A DNA stretch of 64,000 nt from positions 2,856,988 to 2,920,987 of the forward strand of contig CM036167.1 in NCBI GenBank assembly GCA_020631735.1. The letters are read 5' to 3'. The notes under the pieces are model-generated. The model had not been told where the DNA came from, made no database searches, and saw only the letters and a program-made list of their open reading frames with translations. Numbering within the stretch: the first letter of the stretch is position 1; every line of letters begins with the position of its first letter. Of this stretch, positions 10,705-21,007 are shown in pieces. The stretch is from Saccharum officinarum. Its lineage: Eukaryota; Streptophyta; Magnoliopsida; Poales; Poaceae. Position numbers and translations under genes: made by a program.

Positions 10705-11708
10705 ACAGTCTAGGAGCAAGTGCAAGGAGAAAGTTCTAGTTTCTGTTTTTCCTACCTGTTCAACCTATTAGTTATGTATTGAACCACTTAATGTTTGCAG
10801 AAAGTTGAAGTGTTGTTAGTTATGTAGTGAACCACTTCATGGGATGTACTGAACCAAGCAAAATATTGTGTTGTTAGTTATGTACTGAACCAACTTCGAA
10901 TGCATTCTTATGTTCCATGTTGCTGTCATATGTTAGTTCACCATGGATCTTCATATATGTCTCATTGTGTGCAAAAGTGGTTATGAAATCAGAGTAGAAT
11001 GAACAAGAGATCGACTTTCAGCCAAGGATTATACATTCCTGCTCCCTCTCATTATTGTTAGTTATGTACTGAACCAACTTTATCAAAGGCTTGTCACAGT
11101 CTCGGTGTGAGCTTCATTATTTCTATGAATAAATGTGCTGCTTCATTATTCTAGGAATCTGTGTTAGTTATGTGCTGCTTGTCACAGGATAAATGTGTAT
11201 GGTAAGTCATCATCACATCAAATGCAAAAGATAGGCAGAGACTAGACATGCTGGAATTCAGAGAAACTGCAAACTGGGGAGCTGACATTCTAGTATTTGC
11301 ATTTACATGACAAACATGTGAAAAGAAACGAGGAGCAGGAGAGGCCTGATGAAAAGAAATGGGCCTGATCATAGAGGCCTGATGAAAAGTTGGACAACAT
11401 GTCCCCATAAATTCGACATCAACAAAGGTATGAAGCCATATATAAGTGCATACATACAGGATATATAAATGAGGAGCAAACAGACATGGTCTCAAGCTGA
11501 CTACACAAGCCGAATACAGCAACACACATGGTCTCAATTTGATACAATACACATGTTCTGAAAATGACAAATAAGTTACAACCCGAGTACACAAGCCTAA
11601 TGTTCTGAAATTACAGTCCTCCACAAATGAATTATAGTCCGACTACACACGGCAAATGTTCTCAAATGACAGACAAATGAATTACTTGCTGACAAGACCG
11701 AATGTTCT
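10705..11708. other. Region between the convergent Harbinger genes
   Basis: No gene is recognised. It contains five copies of a motif close to GTTAGTTATGTACTGAACCA (near 10769, 10815, 10873, 11058 and 11163), and on the ORF1 side a looser repeat built on CTACACAAGCC and ATGTTCTGAAA (about 11490-11690). Both lie in the presumed 3' untranslated parts of the two genes. Confidence 0.6.
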
Positions 11709-12998
11709 TCAGGGCCCTTCCCTCCTTCGGCGCCTTGCCGCTTGCCTCTCCAATATTTCTTGCTGACAAATCTCGTAGTAAGTACGCAATGCTGGTGCGC
11801 ATGCATCTAGATCAATGCTGAGGATCCTTTCATCTTCTTTCTTCTCCTCTTTGAGCTTATCTTCCTCGTGTTGCTCACGCATGAACCGAAACTTCTCCTG
11901 CTCCATCTGTAACATTGCTTCATTGTGCTTCAACAATGCTTCATTGTGTCTTCGCATTTCCTCGAAACGCTGCTCATCGATGGAGGCAAGCTGTTGGAAA
12001 CGATCGTTCCTACGCACAGATTCCTCTTGCATGATAGATATTTTTTTGCAATGAAAGATCTTGCATTTTCGCTGCGTACTCGGCAGAAGATGTTGAGGCT
12101 GCATCAGAATTTGCTTTCTTCCTCGCTGCTTTGGCTGCATCCCTGCCCATAGGCCTCCTCGCTTCAACTCCTGCGGAACTTTCTCCCCCAAATCCTTCAC
12201 CTCCAGCAGCTGATGCAAAATCTCTAGCACTTGGATCCTGCCATTTGGGCGCATCCTTCATAAGCTTCCAACAATGCAGGTAACCAAACTTGCGTTGCAG
12301 GACAGCAGCAAAGTTCCCTACTGCATGAGTGGTCTGCACCAGAAATAAATGTGTTAGCATAGATTGAAACATAAACACTGAATGTCAACTTACTCTACAC
12401 AAAAATCATACCTTATCGGCATCCGACATCCCGCTAGGATTCTCTCGAATGATATCTGCATAGTAGGATGCAAACAGGGTAACTTCAGCCTTGATTGTGT
12501 CCCAACGGCTCTGTAGGGACCTGACAGTCCTCTCTGGATTCGATGCTCTCCTCGTATTGTTCTGGTGCATGATCCTCTCCCACATGCGATCTCTTTTTTG
12601 TCCAGTACTTGTAATTGGGTCACAACTTATTTCAAGCCATGACTTGACAAGGTTTGTATCTTCATCTGGATTGAAGTTACCCAACTTTGTCCTAGTAACT
12701 GATTTTTTCTTCCTTGTTTTCCCTCTGGGAGCTGGCACTTCCACTTCCTCCAAATCTGGCTCAGAGTCCTGAACATTTGCTCCTGCTATTTCAGCATGCT
12801 GAAAACCTTCTGGAACACAGCCACTTGGATTCACTATTGCAACATTGGGTGGACGGGGTTGGAATCCTTGGGGAACCAGCCTGGAGGAGCTTGGTACCCA
12901 TACATGTATGGGTTCCAGGCAGGCTGGTATGCATTCATGTTGCCACCAGAAAATTGCCCCTGTGATCCTTCACCAACATTGGACTGGCTAGGGTCCAT
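11709..12998 (-). pseudogene. Harbinger ORF1, Myb/SANT-like DNA-binding partner of the transposase
   Basis: This accessory protein of PIF/Pong elements binds DNA and works with the transposase. It starts at the ATG 12998, right after a splice acceptor (TTATTTCAG), with MDPSQSNVGEGSQGQF. The Myb-like domain reads KLGNFNPDEDTNLVKSWLEI ... WERIMHQNN. An intron 12411-12334 has a GTATGA donor and a GGTGCAG acceptor in phase 0. The C-terminal part is a charged coiled coil (EEMRRHNEALLKHNEAML ... EEDKLKEEKKEDE) ending ARRRRREGP. Two frameshifts break it: one near 12845 before NPSGCVPEGF, and one in an A7 run at about 12049. Confidence 0.85.
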
Positions 12999-14390
12999 CC
13001 TGAAATAAGATGCACAAAAGGTAAAAAGTAGGATATATATATATATATGCAACTATTTCCTCTGGCTCGATCAGTTCTTTCATTCTTTGCCATCAAAAGT
13101 TTTTGTGACCCGTTTCTTGTGGAAGCTGACTTTCGTGGACTACTAAATTGTTGACACTCTTTTTAATGATCGAGTTAGGTGTCCAATTATTTCCCTGTTT
13201 ACAAGGGCACTAGTATTTAGCTAGGAGTTTCTATTTTGTTAAGTATCATGATGTGTTCAATTCAGTTATAATGAATTTCTTTCTGATGCCTCTAATACCA
13301 AAAGTATCTGTTGTCTTCACACATTAAGAGGAACCAATTAGAAAATTGTTGTTGCTTTTGGTGTTTGAGTTCGTAGCTGCTAGATTTGCAAAGTTCAGAG
13401 ATTGCTTAGCTTCATGGCAACTATGGTTAGTTCTAGATGTGTTGTTTTGTGAATACAAAAACTTTGTATAAATAAAATGTAGAACAAATTTACAGTAAGA
13501 TGCTGCTGTAAACGTTCATAGGAGAAATCAAGTATACTACTTGCATATTTATTCAGAATGTCCTTACATATTTAATGGGTCATATTAGCATTTATCAGGA
13601 AGATGTTCCTGCCATCAAGACCATTTTGAGAAGCTGAATAGGTTCAGAAATTTTTCAATCTATATTGTTACAAAGGTTCGATTCAGTCAAATTGCATACT
13701 AGGGAGGCAGCTCTTGTTGGTATAGCAGTGTTTTAGATTGTCATTAACAATATACTATAATCTTTGCTTCATTTTGATTCTTTAGAACTCAATTAAATGG
13801 CAAAAGGTTAGATCTGAACCTAGGAATAAAGTACTTTGTCAATGGACCTTAACCTGCTGGGGTGGCGAAGTGCACACACCTGACTGGGGTAGGACGCCGG
13901 CGGGAGCGCGCGGTGGAGCTCTCCTCAGATGTAGCTCCCTGGATCTCTGAACCTCCCCGCCGCCGCTTCTGCAGAATCCTTCTGGGCCGGCCCTCCTGCT
14001 CGTGAGCCCCAACTCCGAGGTCCCCCGATGTAGGGGGGACACTTTCGTTGTCCAGGATGGCCCCCGATGTAGGCTGATGCGCGCCAACCCGGGCCTTGGA
14101 CCTTGGGGATGCCGGACTCGCGCCAGATCCGGCCCCAACCGGCGCCTTCCGCCTCCCGCCGCCCTGCCACGAGGGCCGGTTGGCCGGGGACGAGCGGGCC
14201 AGGGGACCGACGCCGCGGAGGGATGGGCGGCGGCGCGACTCCGGGGAGGGCCGGGAGAGGGGAGGGGAGGGGGCGGGGCTGGGGCGCGACGGCGGGGCTG
14301 GGGCGTGACGCCGCACGGGTTCCGGATCGACGATTTGGGCGGGGACCGTTGCGCAGGAGGTGGGCCATGGGAAATAGCGGACGAACGCGA
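12999..14390 (-). other. Putative 5' untranslated exon and intron of Harbinger ORF1
   Basis: On the minus strand a CAG/GTGTGTGC donor sits at about 13880, at the end of a GC-rich tract (13880-14390). A good acceptor lies at about 13000, just before the ORF1 ATG. This implies an intron of about 875 bp in the 5' untranslated region. The AT-rich interval 13040-13850 holds no gene. Splicing is inferred from the site sequences only. Confidence 0.45.
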
Positions 14391-14464
14391 ACCCGCTAGA
14401 AATAGCGCTCGGACGGGTGTTCTGGACGGTTTGAAGTACCCTGCTGCGGGAGTGTTTCCACGGC

Positions 14465-14742
14465 AAAAGTCTGAGCTGTCGTCGTAGCGGTTCATATACC
14501 GCTCGCAGTGCAGCTCGTCTAAGTCTGAGTGGAGATGAAGAAATGAACTAGGGTTGGGTCAGGTCGCGGTTTTGTTCTGCGCTCACTCACGCATCTGCCG
14601 CCGTCGGATGATTATTAGCGGCTGAGATCGTTCAGACAGTAGTCAGGCCTGCGGGAGAGGGTGCTGCACCATGAAATGGCGGCCCAGGCCCAAGTTGCTA
14701 ATGCCTTGGCCCATGCGGAGAGAGGAGGGGTACTGATTGGGC
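14465..14742. other. Flank left of the assembly gap
   Basis: This short unique-looking stretch contains no gene. It includes a 16-bp word (14690-14705) that also occurs near the start of the Sirevirus LTR (21043-21058). Confidence 0.5.
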
Positions 14743-14842
14743 NNNNNNNNNNNNNNNNNNNNNNNNNNNNNNNNNNNNNNNNNNNNNNNNNNNNNNNNNN
14801 NNNNNNNNNNNNNNNNNNNNNNNNNNNNNNNNNNNNNNNNNN
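14743..14842. other. Assembly gap (100 N)
   Basis: Exactly 100 N, a conventional gap of unknown length. The 5' LTR, primer site and gag start of the adjacent Sirevirus are missing here, so several kilobases may be absent. Confidence 1.
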
Positions 14843-16730
14843 CTCAATGCAATGACATTGCCATTAGTGCTCTTCATGAGGCACTAGCATGACAAGACCT
14901 TCATGAGCAGTGAAGAACATGAGATTGGCTCATAGATTGCTCATGGCCCAAGCTAGAAGAAACATTTGAGGGCACCGAAGGCACAAAGACCGCTAAAGCA
15001 TATATCTTGCAAGAAAAATTTTCAAGCTTCAAGATGCAAGATGATGAGAGTGTACCGGAGATGTTTCATAGGTTGCAAGTCATTGTCAATGAGCTCAAGG
15101 CACTTGGTGAGGAGGTCAAGGACAATCAATTCTCTATGAAGTTCTTGAGAAGTCTACCAAGAGATTTGATACATTTATCACCGTGCTAGTGAGGACTACA
15201 TTGAAGGATTCAACTTCTCAACAAATATTTCAAGAAGTGATGACCGATGATTCATATAGAGAAGATGATGAGAAGGATGAGTTGGTCAAGAAGAAGAAGA
15301 AGAAAATGAGAAGAAAGATGATGAAAAGAAGAAGAGTGTGGCATTCAAGCCACCATATCCAAGGGCAAATCCAGATTGAATCATCAAGTGATGAAGATTC
15401 AAGCTCTTGTGATAGTGATGACATTGATGAGAGATGGCTCTCTTTGTCAAGCAATTTGGCAAATTCATGAAGAAGAAAGGCTTTCGTGCAAGAGGAGGAA
15501 GACTCATCCAAGAAGAATGAGCATACCATGAGATACTTTAGATGCCATAGCAAGGACCATCTCATTGCAAAATGTCCTTATGATAGTGATGATGAAGATG
15601 CTATCAAGAAGGAGAGAAAGAAGCAAAAGAAGAAGCAAGAGAAGAAGGAGAGCTCTTATAAGAAGAAGAAAGATTCTCATGTTGCTACATGGGATAGTGA
15701 TGATTCCTCAAGTTATGATGAGGATAACAACAAGAGTAAGAAGAAGGGACATGCTAGCATTGCAATCCAAGAGAAGGTCTCCCTCTTCGACACTCCATCG
15801 TGCTTCATGGCTAAGGCCGCTAAGGTATCATCCGATGATGAGAGTGATCATAATAATGATAGTGATAGTGATAGTGATGAAGAAGAATTCACTAAAGATG
15901 AACTAATCACTATGCTAGAAGATTGCATTTAACATTTTAAAGAATCTAGAAAGGAGTGCAAGGGCTTGCTTAAAGAAAAGAAAAACCTTATGCAAGAACT
16001 TGATGAGCTTAGGGCATCTTATGAGAGTCTAAAGGTAGACCATAAGAAGCTTCAAAAGTCTCACACTAAGCTTGAAGAAGCTCATTCCTCTCTAGTTGAA
16101 AAATGTGAAAACATGCCAACTAATGTTGAGAAAGCTAAAACTTGTAACATAGGCATATCATGTGATATAATTGATGAATCCTTTCATAAGCCTATTATTG
16201 TTGCTCCCACTAACTCTTCATGTAGCGCATCTACATCATCCTTATCTAGTAGTGATGGTTTCACTTGTGACTCCACACTTATAGTTGAGAATAAAAATCT
16301 TAAGAAGGAGGTAAAAGAGCTCAATCACACATTAGCTAAGGCTTATGGTGGTGAGGACCGCTTGCTTATGTGCTTGAGTAGCCAAAGAGCTTCTCTCTAC
16401 AAAGAGGGATTGGGCTATAACCCCAAGAAAGACAAGGCCGCTTTTGCTCTTCACAAGACTCGTTTTGTGAAGAACAATGGTAGCTATTACAAAAGTTGCA
16501 AGCAAGTTGGTCATATAGAGCAACATTGCATGAACAAGAAATCCAATGCAAATGTATCCTCAATTAAATTTGATTCTTTCTATATGCTTACCAAGGGTAC
16601 AAATGGTGTTCATGCTAAGTTCATTGGTACACCATGGATGGGCTCAAAGAAGAAAGCCATTTGGGTACCAAAGAGCTTGGTCTCTAACCTTGGAGGACCC
16701 AAACAAGTTTGGGTACCTAAAAAGAATTGA
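14843..16730 (+). pseudogene. Sirevirus gag, fragmented
   Basis: Capsid-like sequence is readable in pieces: KAYILQEKFSSFKMQDDE and ESVPEMFHRLQVIVNELKAL (near 15000-15120), then EVMTDDSYREDDEKDEL, and a knuckle-like YFRCHSKDHLIAKC near 15540 whose first cysteine has become tyrosine. The last section (15966-16730) is a clean 254-residue frame with a coiled-coil start (LDELRASYESLKVDHKKLQK), the GGEDRLLMCLSSQRASLYKE block, and the end VWVPKKN at a TGA. Two stops near 14890-14915 and at least two indels (near 15155 and 15300) break the upstream part. Confidence 0.85.
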
Positions 16731-16743
16731 TCTTGTCTTGTAG

Positions 16744-19700
16744 GTCAATTACAAAGCCGGAGGAAGGCATTGGGTGCTTGATAGTGGGTGCACTCAACAT
16801 ATGACCAGAGACTCTTGTATGTTCAATTTAATTGATACAAGTCAAAATGGTGGTTTTGATGTTATCACTTTCGCCAACAACAAGAAAGGCAAGGTCAAGG
16901 GGCTTGGTAAAATTGCTATCTCAAATGACATGAGCATTTCTAATGTGTTGCTAGTTGAGAGCTTGGATTTCAATCTTTTATCGGTGGCACAACTTTGTGA
17001 TCTTGGCTTCAAGTGCATATTTGATAGTGATGATGTTGAAGTCATAAGTGTTGATGGATCAAATTTGATATTCAAAGGATTTAGACATGGTAGCTTATAC
17101 TTGGTTAACTTCAATGATAGTGAAACACAATTGACATCTTGCTTGCTTAGCAAATCTAGTATGGGTTGGTTATGGCATAGAAGGCTTGGTCATGTTGGAA
17201 TGAAACAATTGAACAAACTTTTAAAGCATGACTTAGTTAGAGGCTTGAAGGATATCACCTTTGAGAAGGATAAACCTTGTAGTGCTTGTCAAGCCGGCAA
17301 ACAAGTTGGAAATTCACATCCTAGTAAAAGTGAAATGAGCACATCAAAGGCATTTGAGTTATTGCACATGGACTTGTTTGGGCCAACAACATACACTAGC
17401 ATTGGTGGCAATAAGTATGGTTTTGTGATTGTGGATGACTACACTAGATACACTTGGGTGTTCTTTCTCTATGACAAGAGTGATGTTTATGATCTATTCA
17501 AGTCTTTTGTCAAGAGAGTGCAAAATGAGTTTGAGACAACTATCAAGAAGATTAGAAGTGACAATGGTAGTGAGTTCAAGAACACAAGAATTGAAGATTT
17601 ATGTGATAATCTTGGTATTGGACATCAATTCTCACCAACATACACTCCCCAATCCAATGGTGTAGTTGAAAGGAAAAATAGAACCTTGATTGATATGGCT
17701 AGATCAATGCTTAGTGAATACAATGTTAGTCATTCATTTTGGAGTGAAGCCATCAACACGGCTTGCTATTGTAGCAACTGTCTCTATTGCCATGGGAAGC
17801 TTGGGAAGACACCATATGAGCTATTGAATGGAAGAAAGCCCAACATTACATACTTTAGAGTGTTTGGTTGCAAATGCTATATTCTCAAGAAAGGCACTAG
17901 ATTGAGCAAGTTTGAAAAGAAATGTGATGAAGGGTTCTTACTTGGTTATTCTACCACAAGCAAAGCATATAGAGTTTGGAATCTCACAAATGGCACCTTG
18001 GAAGAAGTTCATGATGTTGAGTTTGATGAAACCCAAGGATCTCAAAATGAAGCTCAAAATCTTGATGATGTGAGAGGAGATCAATTGTCAAATGCAATGA
18101 AGAACATGGACATTGGTGATATAAGGCCGAGGCAAATTGATGATGATGATGATATTCATGTGATCAACCAAAATGTGCAAATTGATACAAATCAAGCAAG
18201 ATCTAGTGGTTCTCATGATGAAGCTCAAGTTCAAGGTCAAACAAGTGGAAGCAAACAACTCCCAATACTCCAACCTACTAGCATTGCAAGAGATCATCTG
18301 TTGGATCAAATCATTGGTGGAATTCAAAGTGGTGTTCAAACTAGATTAAGACTAGCATCCTTTTGTGAGCACTACTCATTTGTGTCACTTGAAGAACCTA
18401 AGAAATTAGAAGATGCTTTGAAAGATTCCGATTGGGTAAATGCCATGCATGAAGAACTAAATAACTTTGCTAGAAATCAAGTTTGGAAACTTGTTGAGAG
18501 GCCAAAGAACTACAATGTGATTGGCACAAAGTGGGTCTTTAGAAACAAGCAAGATCAAGATGGCATGGTTGTAAGGAACAAGGCAAGATTAGTAGCACAA
18601 GGATACACTCAAGTTGAGGGTCTTGACTTTGGAGAGACATATGCACCCGTAGCAAGATTGGAGGCTATTAGAATCTTATTAGCATATGCTTGTGCACACA
18701 ACATCAAGCTCTATCAAATGGATGTCAAGAGTGCATTTCTCAATGGCTATATCAATGAAGAAGTTTATGTTGAGCAACCTCCCGGTTTTGAAGATAACAA
18801 GAGGCCCGATCATGTTTACAAGCTAAAGAAGGCATTGTATGGTTTGAAGCAAGCACCTAGAGCATGGTATGAGAGATTGAGGAACTTTCTCCTCTCTAAA
18901 GGGTTCAAGATGGGAAAGGTTGACACCACTCTCTTCACCAAGAAACTTGGAAATGACTTGTTTGTGTTGCAAATATATGTGGATGACATTATCTTTGGAT
19001 CAACTAACCAAGACTTTTGTGAAGAGTTTGGAAATATGATGGCTAATGAGTTTGAGATGTCTATGATTGGAGAGCTTAGTTACTTCCTTGGACTTCAAAT
19101 CAAGAAAATGAAGAATGACACTTTTGTAAGTCAAGGCAAGTACATCAAGGACATGATCAAGAAGTTTGGATTACAAGATGCTAAGCAAATGAGTACACCA
19201 ATGGGCATAAATGATCAATTGGGTGTTGATGCTAGTGGCAACATGGTAGATCAAAAACATTACCGGTCTATGATTGGAAGTTTGCTCTATGTCACCGCTT
19301 CTAGGCCGGATGTGATGTTTAGTGTGTGCAAGTGTGCAAGATATCAAGCTTCACCTAAAGAAAGTCACTTGAAAGCAACCAAGAGGATATTGAGATATCT
19401 TAAGGGCACTCATGATGTTGGATTATGGTATCCTAAGGGGTCTAACTTTGAGTTGATTGGATATTCGGATTCCAACTATGGTGGTTGCAAGATTGATATT
19501 ATGAGCACAAGTGGCACTTGTCAATTGCTTGGAAGGTTTCTTGTTTCATGGTCATCAAAGAAACAAAATAGTGTTGCACTATCTACCGCCGAGGCCGAAT
19601 ACATTAGTGCCGGTAGTTGTTGTGCACAATTGCTTTGGATGAAGGCCACCTTGAATGATTTTGGAATCAAGTTCAAGAATGTGCCATTGTTTTGTGACAA

Positions 19701-19929
19701 TGAAAGTGCTATCAAGATGACACAAAATTCGGTTCAACATTCAAGAACCAAGCACATTGACATAAGGCACCACTTCATAAGAGACCATCAACAAAAGGGT
19801 GATATTAGCATTGAGAGCATTGGCACCGAAGATCAACTAGCCGACATCTTTACAAAGCCACTTGATGAAAAGAGATTTTACAAGTTGAAGAATGAATTGA
19901 ACATACTTGACTTCTCCAACTTGAAATGA
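16744..19929 (+). CDS. Sirevirus pol: protease, integrase, reverse transcriptase, RNase H
   Basis: One frame of 1,061 codons runs without a stop. In order: protease [10 protein letters not shown]; integrase zinc domain [18 protein letters not shown] ... CSACQAGKQ; the DDE core with [33 protein letters not shown] and [16 protein letters not shown]; the family motif [11 protein letters not shown]; reverse transcriptase [43 protein letters not shown] and YVDD (in [11 protein letters not shown]); RNase [25 protein letters not shown] and the [13 protein letters not shown] tail. The frame opens directly after a TAG (16741-16743) and lacks an initiator before it. Gag ends 13 nt upstream in another frame, so how a Gag-Pol would be made is unclear. 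Confidence 0.95.
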   Translation, partial: VNYKAGGRHWVLDSGCTQHMTRDSCMFNLIDTSQNGGFDVITFANNKKGKVKGLGKIAISNDMSISNVLLVESLDFNLLSVAQLCDLGFKCIFDSDDVEVISVDGSNLIFKGFRHGSLYLVNFNDSETQLTSCLLSKSSMGWLWHRRLGHVGMKQLNKLLKHDLVRGLKDITFEKDKPCSACQAGKQVGNSHPSKSEMSTSKAFELLHMDLFGPTTYTSIGGNKYGFVIVDDYTRYTWVFFLYDKSDVYDLFKSFVKRVQNEFETTIKKIRSDNGSEFKNTRIEDLCDNLGIGHQFSPTYTPQSNGVVERKNRTLIDMARSMLSEYNVSHSFWSEAINTACYCSNCLYCHGKLGKTPYELLNGRKPNITYFRVFGCKCYILKKGTRLSKFEKKCDEGFLLGYSTTSKAYRVWNLTNGTLEEVHDVEFDETQGSQNEAQNLDDVRGDQLSNAMKNMDIGDIRPRQIDDDDDIHVINQNVQIDTNQARSSGSHDEAQVQGQTSGSKQLPILQPTSIARDHLLDQIIGGIQSGVQTRLRLASFCEHYSFVSLEEPKKLEDALKDSDWVNAMHEELNNFARNQVWKLVERPKNYNVIGTKWVFRNKQDQDGMVVRNKARLVAQGYTQVEGLDFGETYAPVARLEAIRILLAYACAHNIKLYQMDVKSAFLNGYINEEVYVEQPPGFEDNKRPDHVYKLKKALYGLKQAPRAWYERLRNFLLSKGFKMGKVDTTLFTKKLGNDLFVLQIYVDDIIFGSTNQDFCEEFGNMMANEFEMSMIGELSYFLGLQIKKMKNDTFVSQGKYIKDMIKKFGLQDAKQMSTPMGINDQLGVDASGNMVDQKHYRSMIGSLLYVTASRPDVMFSVCKCARYQASPKESHLKATKRILRYLKGTHDVGLWYPKGSNFELIGYSDSNYGGCKIDIMSTSGTCQLLGRFLVSWSSKKQNSVALSTAEAEYISAGSCCAQLLWMKATLNDFGIKFKNVPLFCDNESAIKMTQNSVQHSRTKHIDIRHHFIRDHQQKGDISIESIGTEDQLADIFTKPLDEKRFYKLKNELNILDFSNLK

Positions 19930-20375
19930 GTGCACCCCCACATTTTTATATGACATGCCTCTCCTCCAACATAGCAAGGTAAAGTTGTTTGGCATATCAT
20001 TCATACTTTGCTAAGGACATGGTTAGAACATATAGATATATTTGTATGACAAATAGGCTCATTCATGAAAATCAAATGATTTTGATGTATATATGGTACC
20101 ACTATTACTTCTATGTTTGATTGATCTAGTGGTAGCATATGACATGTTTATGGGCTTGCAAACCTAGTGTTAAATCTAGTAAACGAGCTCATGATGTGTA
20201 ATTCAACATGGTCAAGATAACCCTTATACTTTATGAGGTGTGAAAAAGCTTGTCCTTGGATCAAACCGAATTACATATTCTAGGCAAGTGATCTAGATTG
20301 AACCATAATTTGGACTCCCTCATATTGATTGACTTATCTCTCACTAAAATTAGCACCTTTTTGGTGATTGTTGAC

Positions 20376-21006
20376 AAAGGGGGAGAGAAAAGTCACAAAA
20401 GATATTGCAAAGAGAGAATAAGATATAATAAGGAGAGAGAAAAGTCACAAAGATATAAAGTTAAGTTACAAAGGGGGAGAAAGGGATCAAATAAAATTGA
20501 GCACACAAGTAGGGGGAGCAAGCTCATGAATTATTTGTTGCATTTATATGTGCACTAACATGATGATGTGTTGTATTGCAAATTTAATTTCGATATTCAT
20601 GGTTGAATGGTGTTTGCTAGAAATAGAACTTGAATGATGATTTGTTGAGAGTAGCTTTACAAGCGGTATCTAGACACCTTTGCTTATAATGTTGATCTCA
20701 CGGGGTACTTTAGTATTTGTGATCTTTACAAGTGATGTATTACAAGTGGTGTCTAGCTACATCGATGCTAAGGATGGTATATAAAGGCAACTCCGATTGG
20801 TATCACGCTTCAAAGGTCCATTCTATATACCTTAGCATCAATTTGATAGTAGTAACTCTCCCAAAATTCAAATCCATACATATGTGTATAATTGAACCAA
20901 ACTCATGGAAGCACATATGTAGGGGGAACTAATACTATCGAAATTGAAAATTGATTTCATTTCATATCTTTGTGATGGTTGTCATCAATTACCAAAAAGG
21001 GGGAGA
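20376..21006 (+). promoter_or_regulatory. Multiple polypurine tracts of the Sirevirus
   Basis: AGGGGGA-type tracts occur at 20376-20387, 20470-20486, 20511-20520, 20921-20928 and 20994-21006. The last one abuts the 3' LTR. Several polypurine tracts upstream of the LTR are an established Sirevirus feature. The surrounding 1.08 kb (19930-21007) has no envelope-like frame. Confidence 0.85.
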
Positions 21007-21007
21007 T

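Larger units (their letters stand above)
8218..14460. mobile_element. Decayed PIF/Harbinger (Pong-like) DNA transposon
   Basis: The interval holds both genes of an autonomous Pong-like element, transposase on the plus strand and a Myb/SANT-like ORF1 on the minus strand, facing each other. The left end GACCATCCGCACTCGTGG follows a TAA (8215-8217), the usual target of this superfamily. The right end read inward, around 14463, shares CCGCA..GGTACT..AAA..CGT with it. The ends are diverged and I could not find the second TAA, so both borders are approximate. Confidence 0.7.

Noticed and set aside
13839..14495. Frames of up to 218 codons on both strands
   Set aside because: Proline/arginine/glycine-rich products of a GC-rich tract. 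It is better explained as a leader exon of the Harbinger ORF1.
14661..14855. A short frame running across the run of N
   Set aside because: It is translated through unknown bases and has no meaning.
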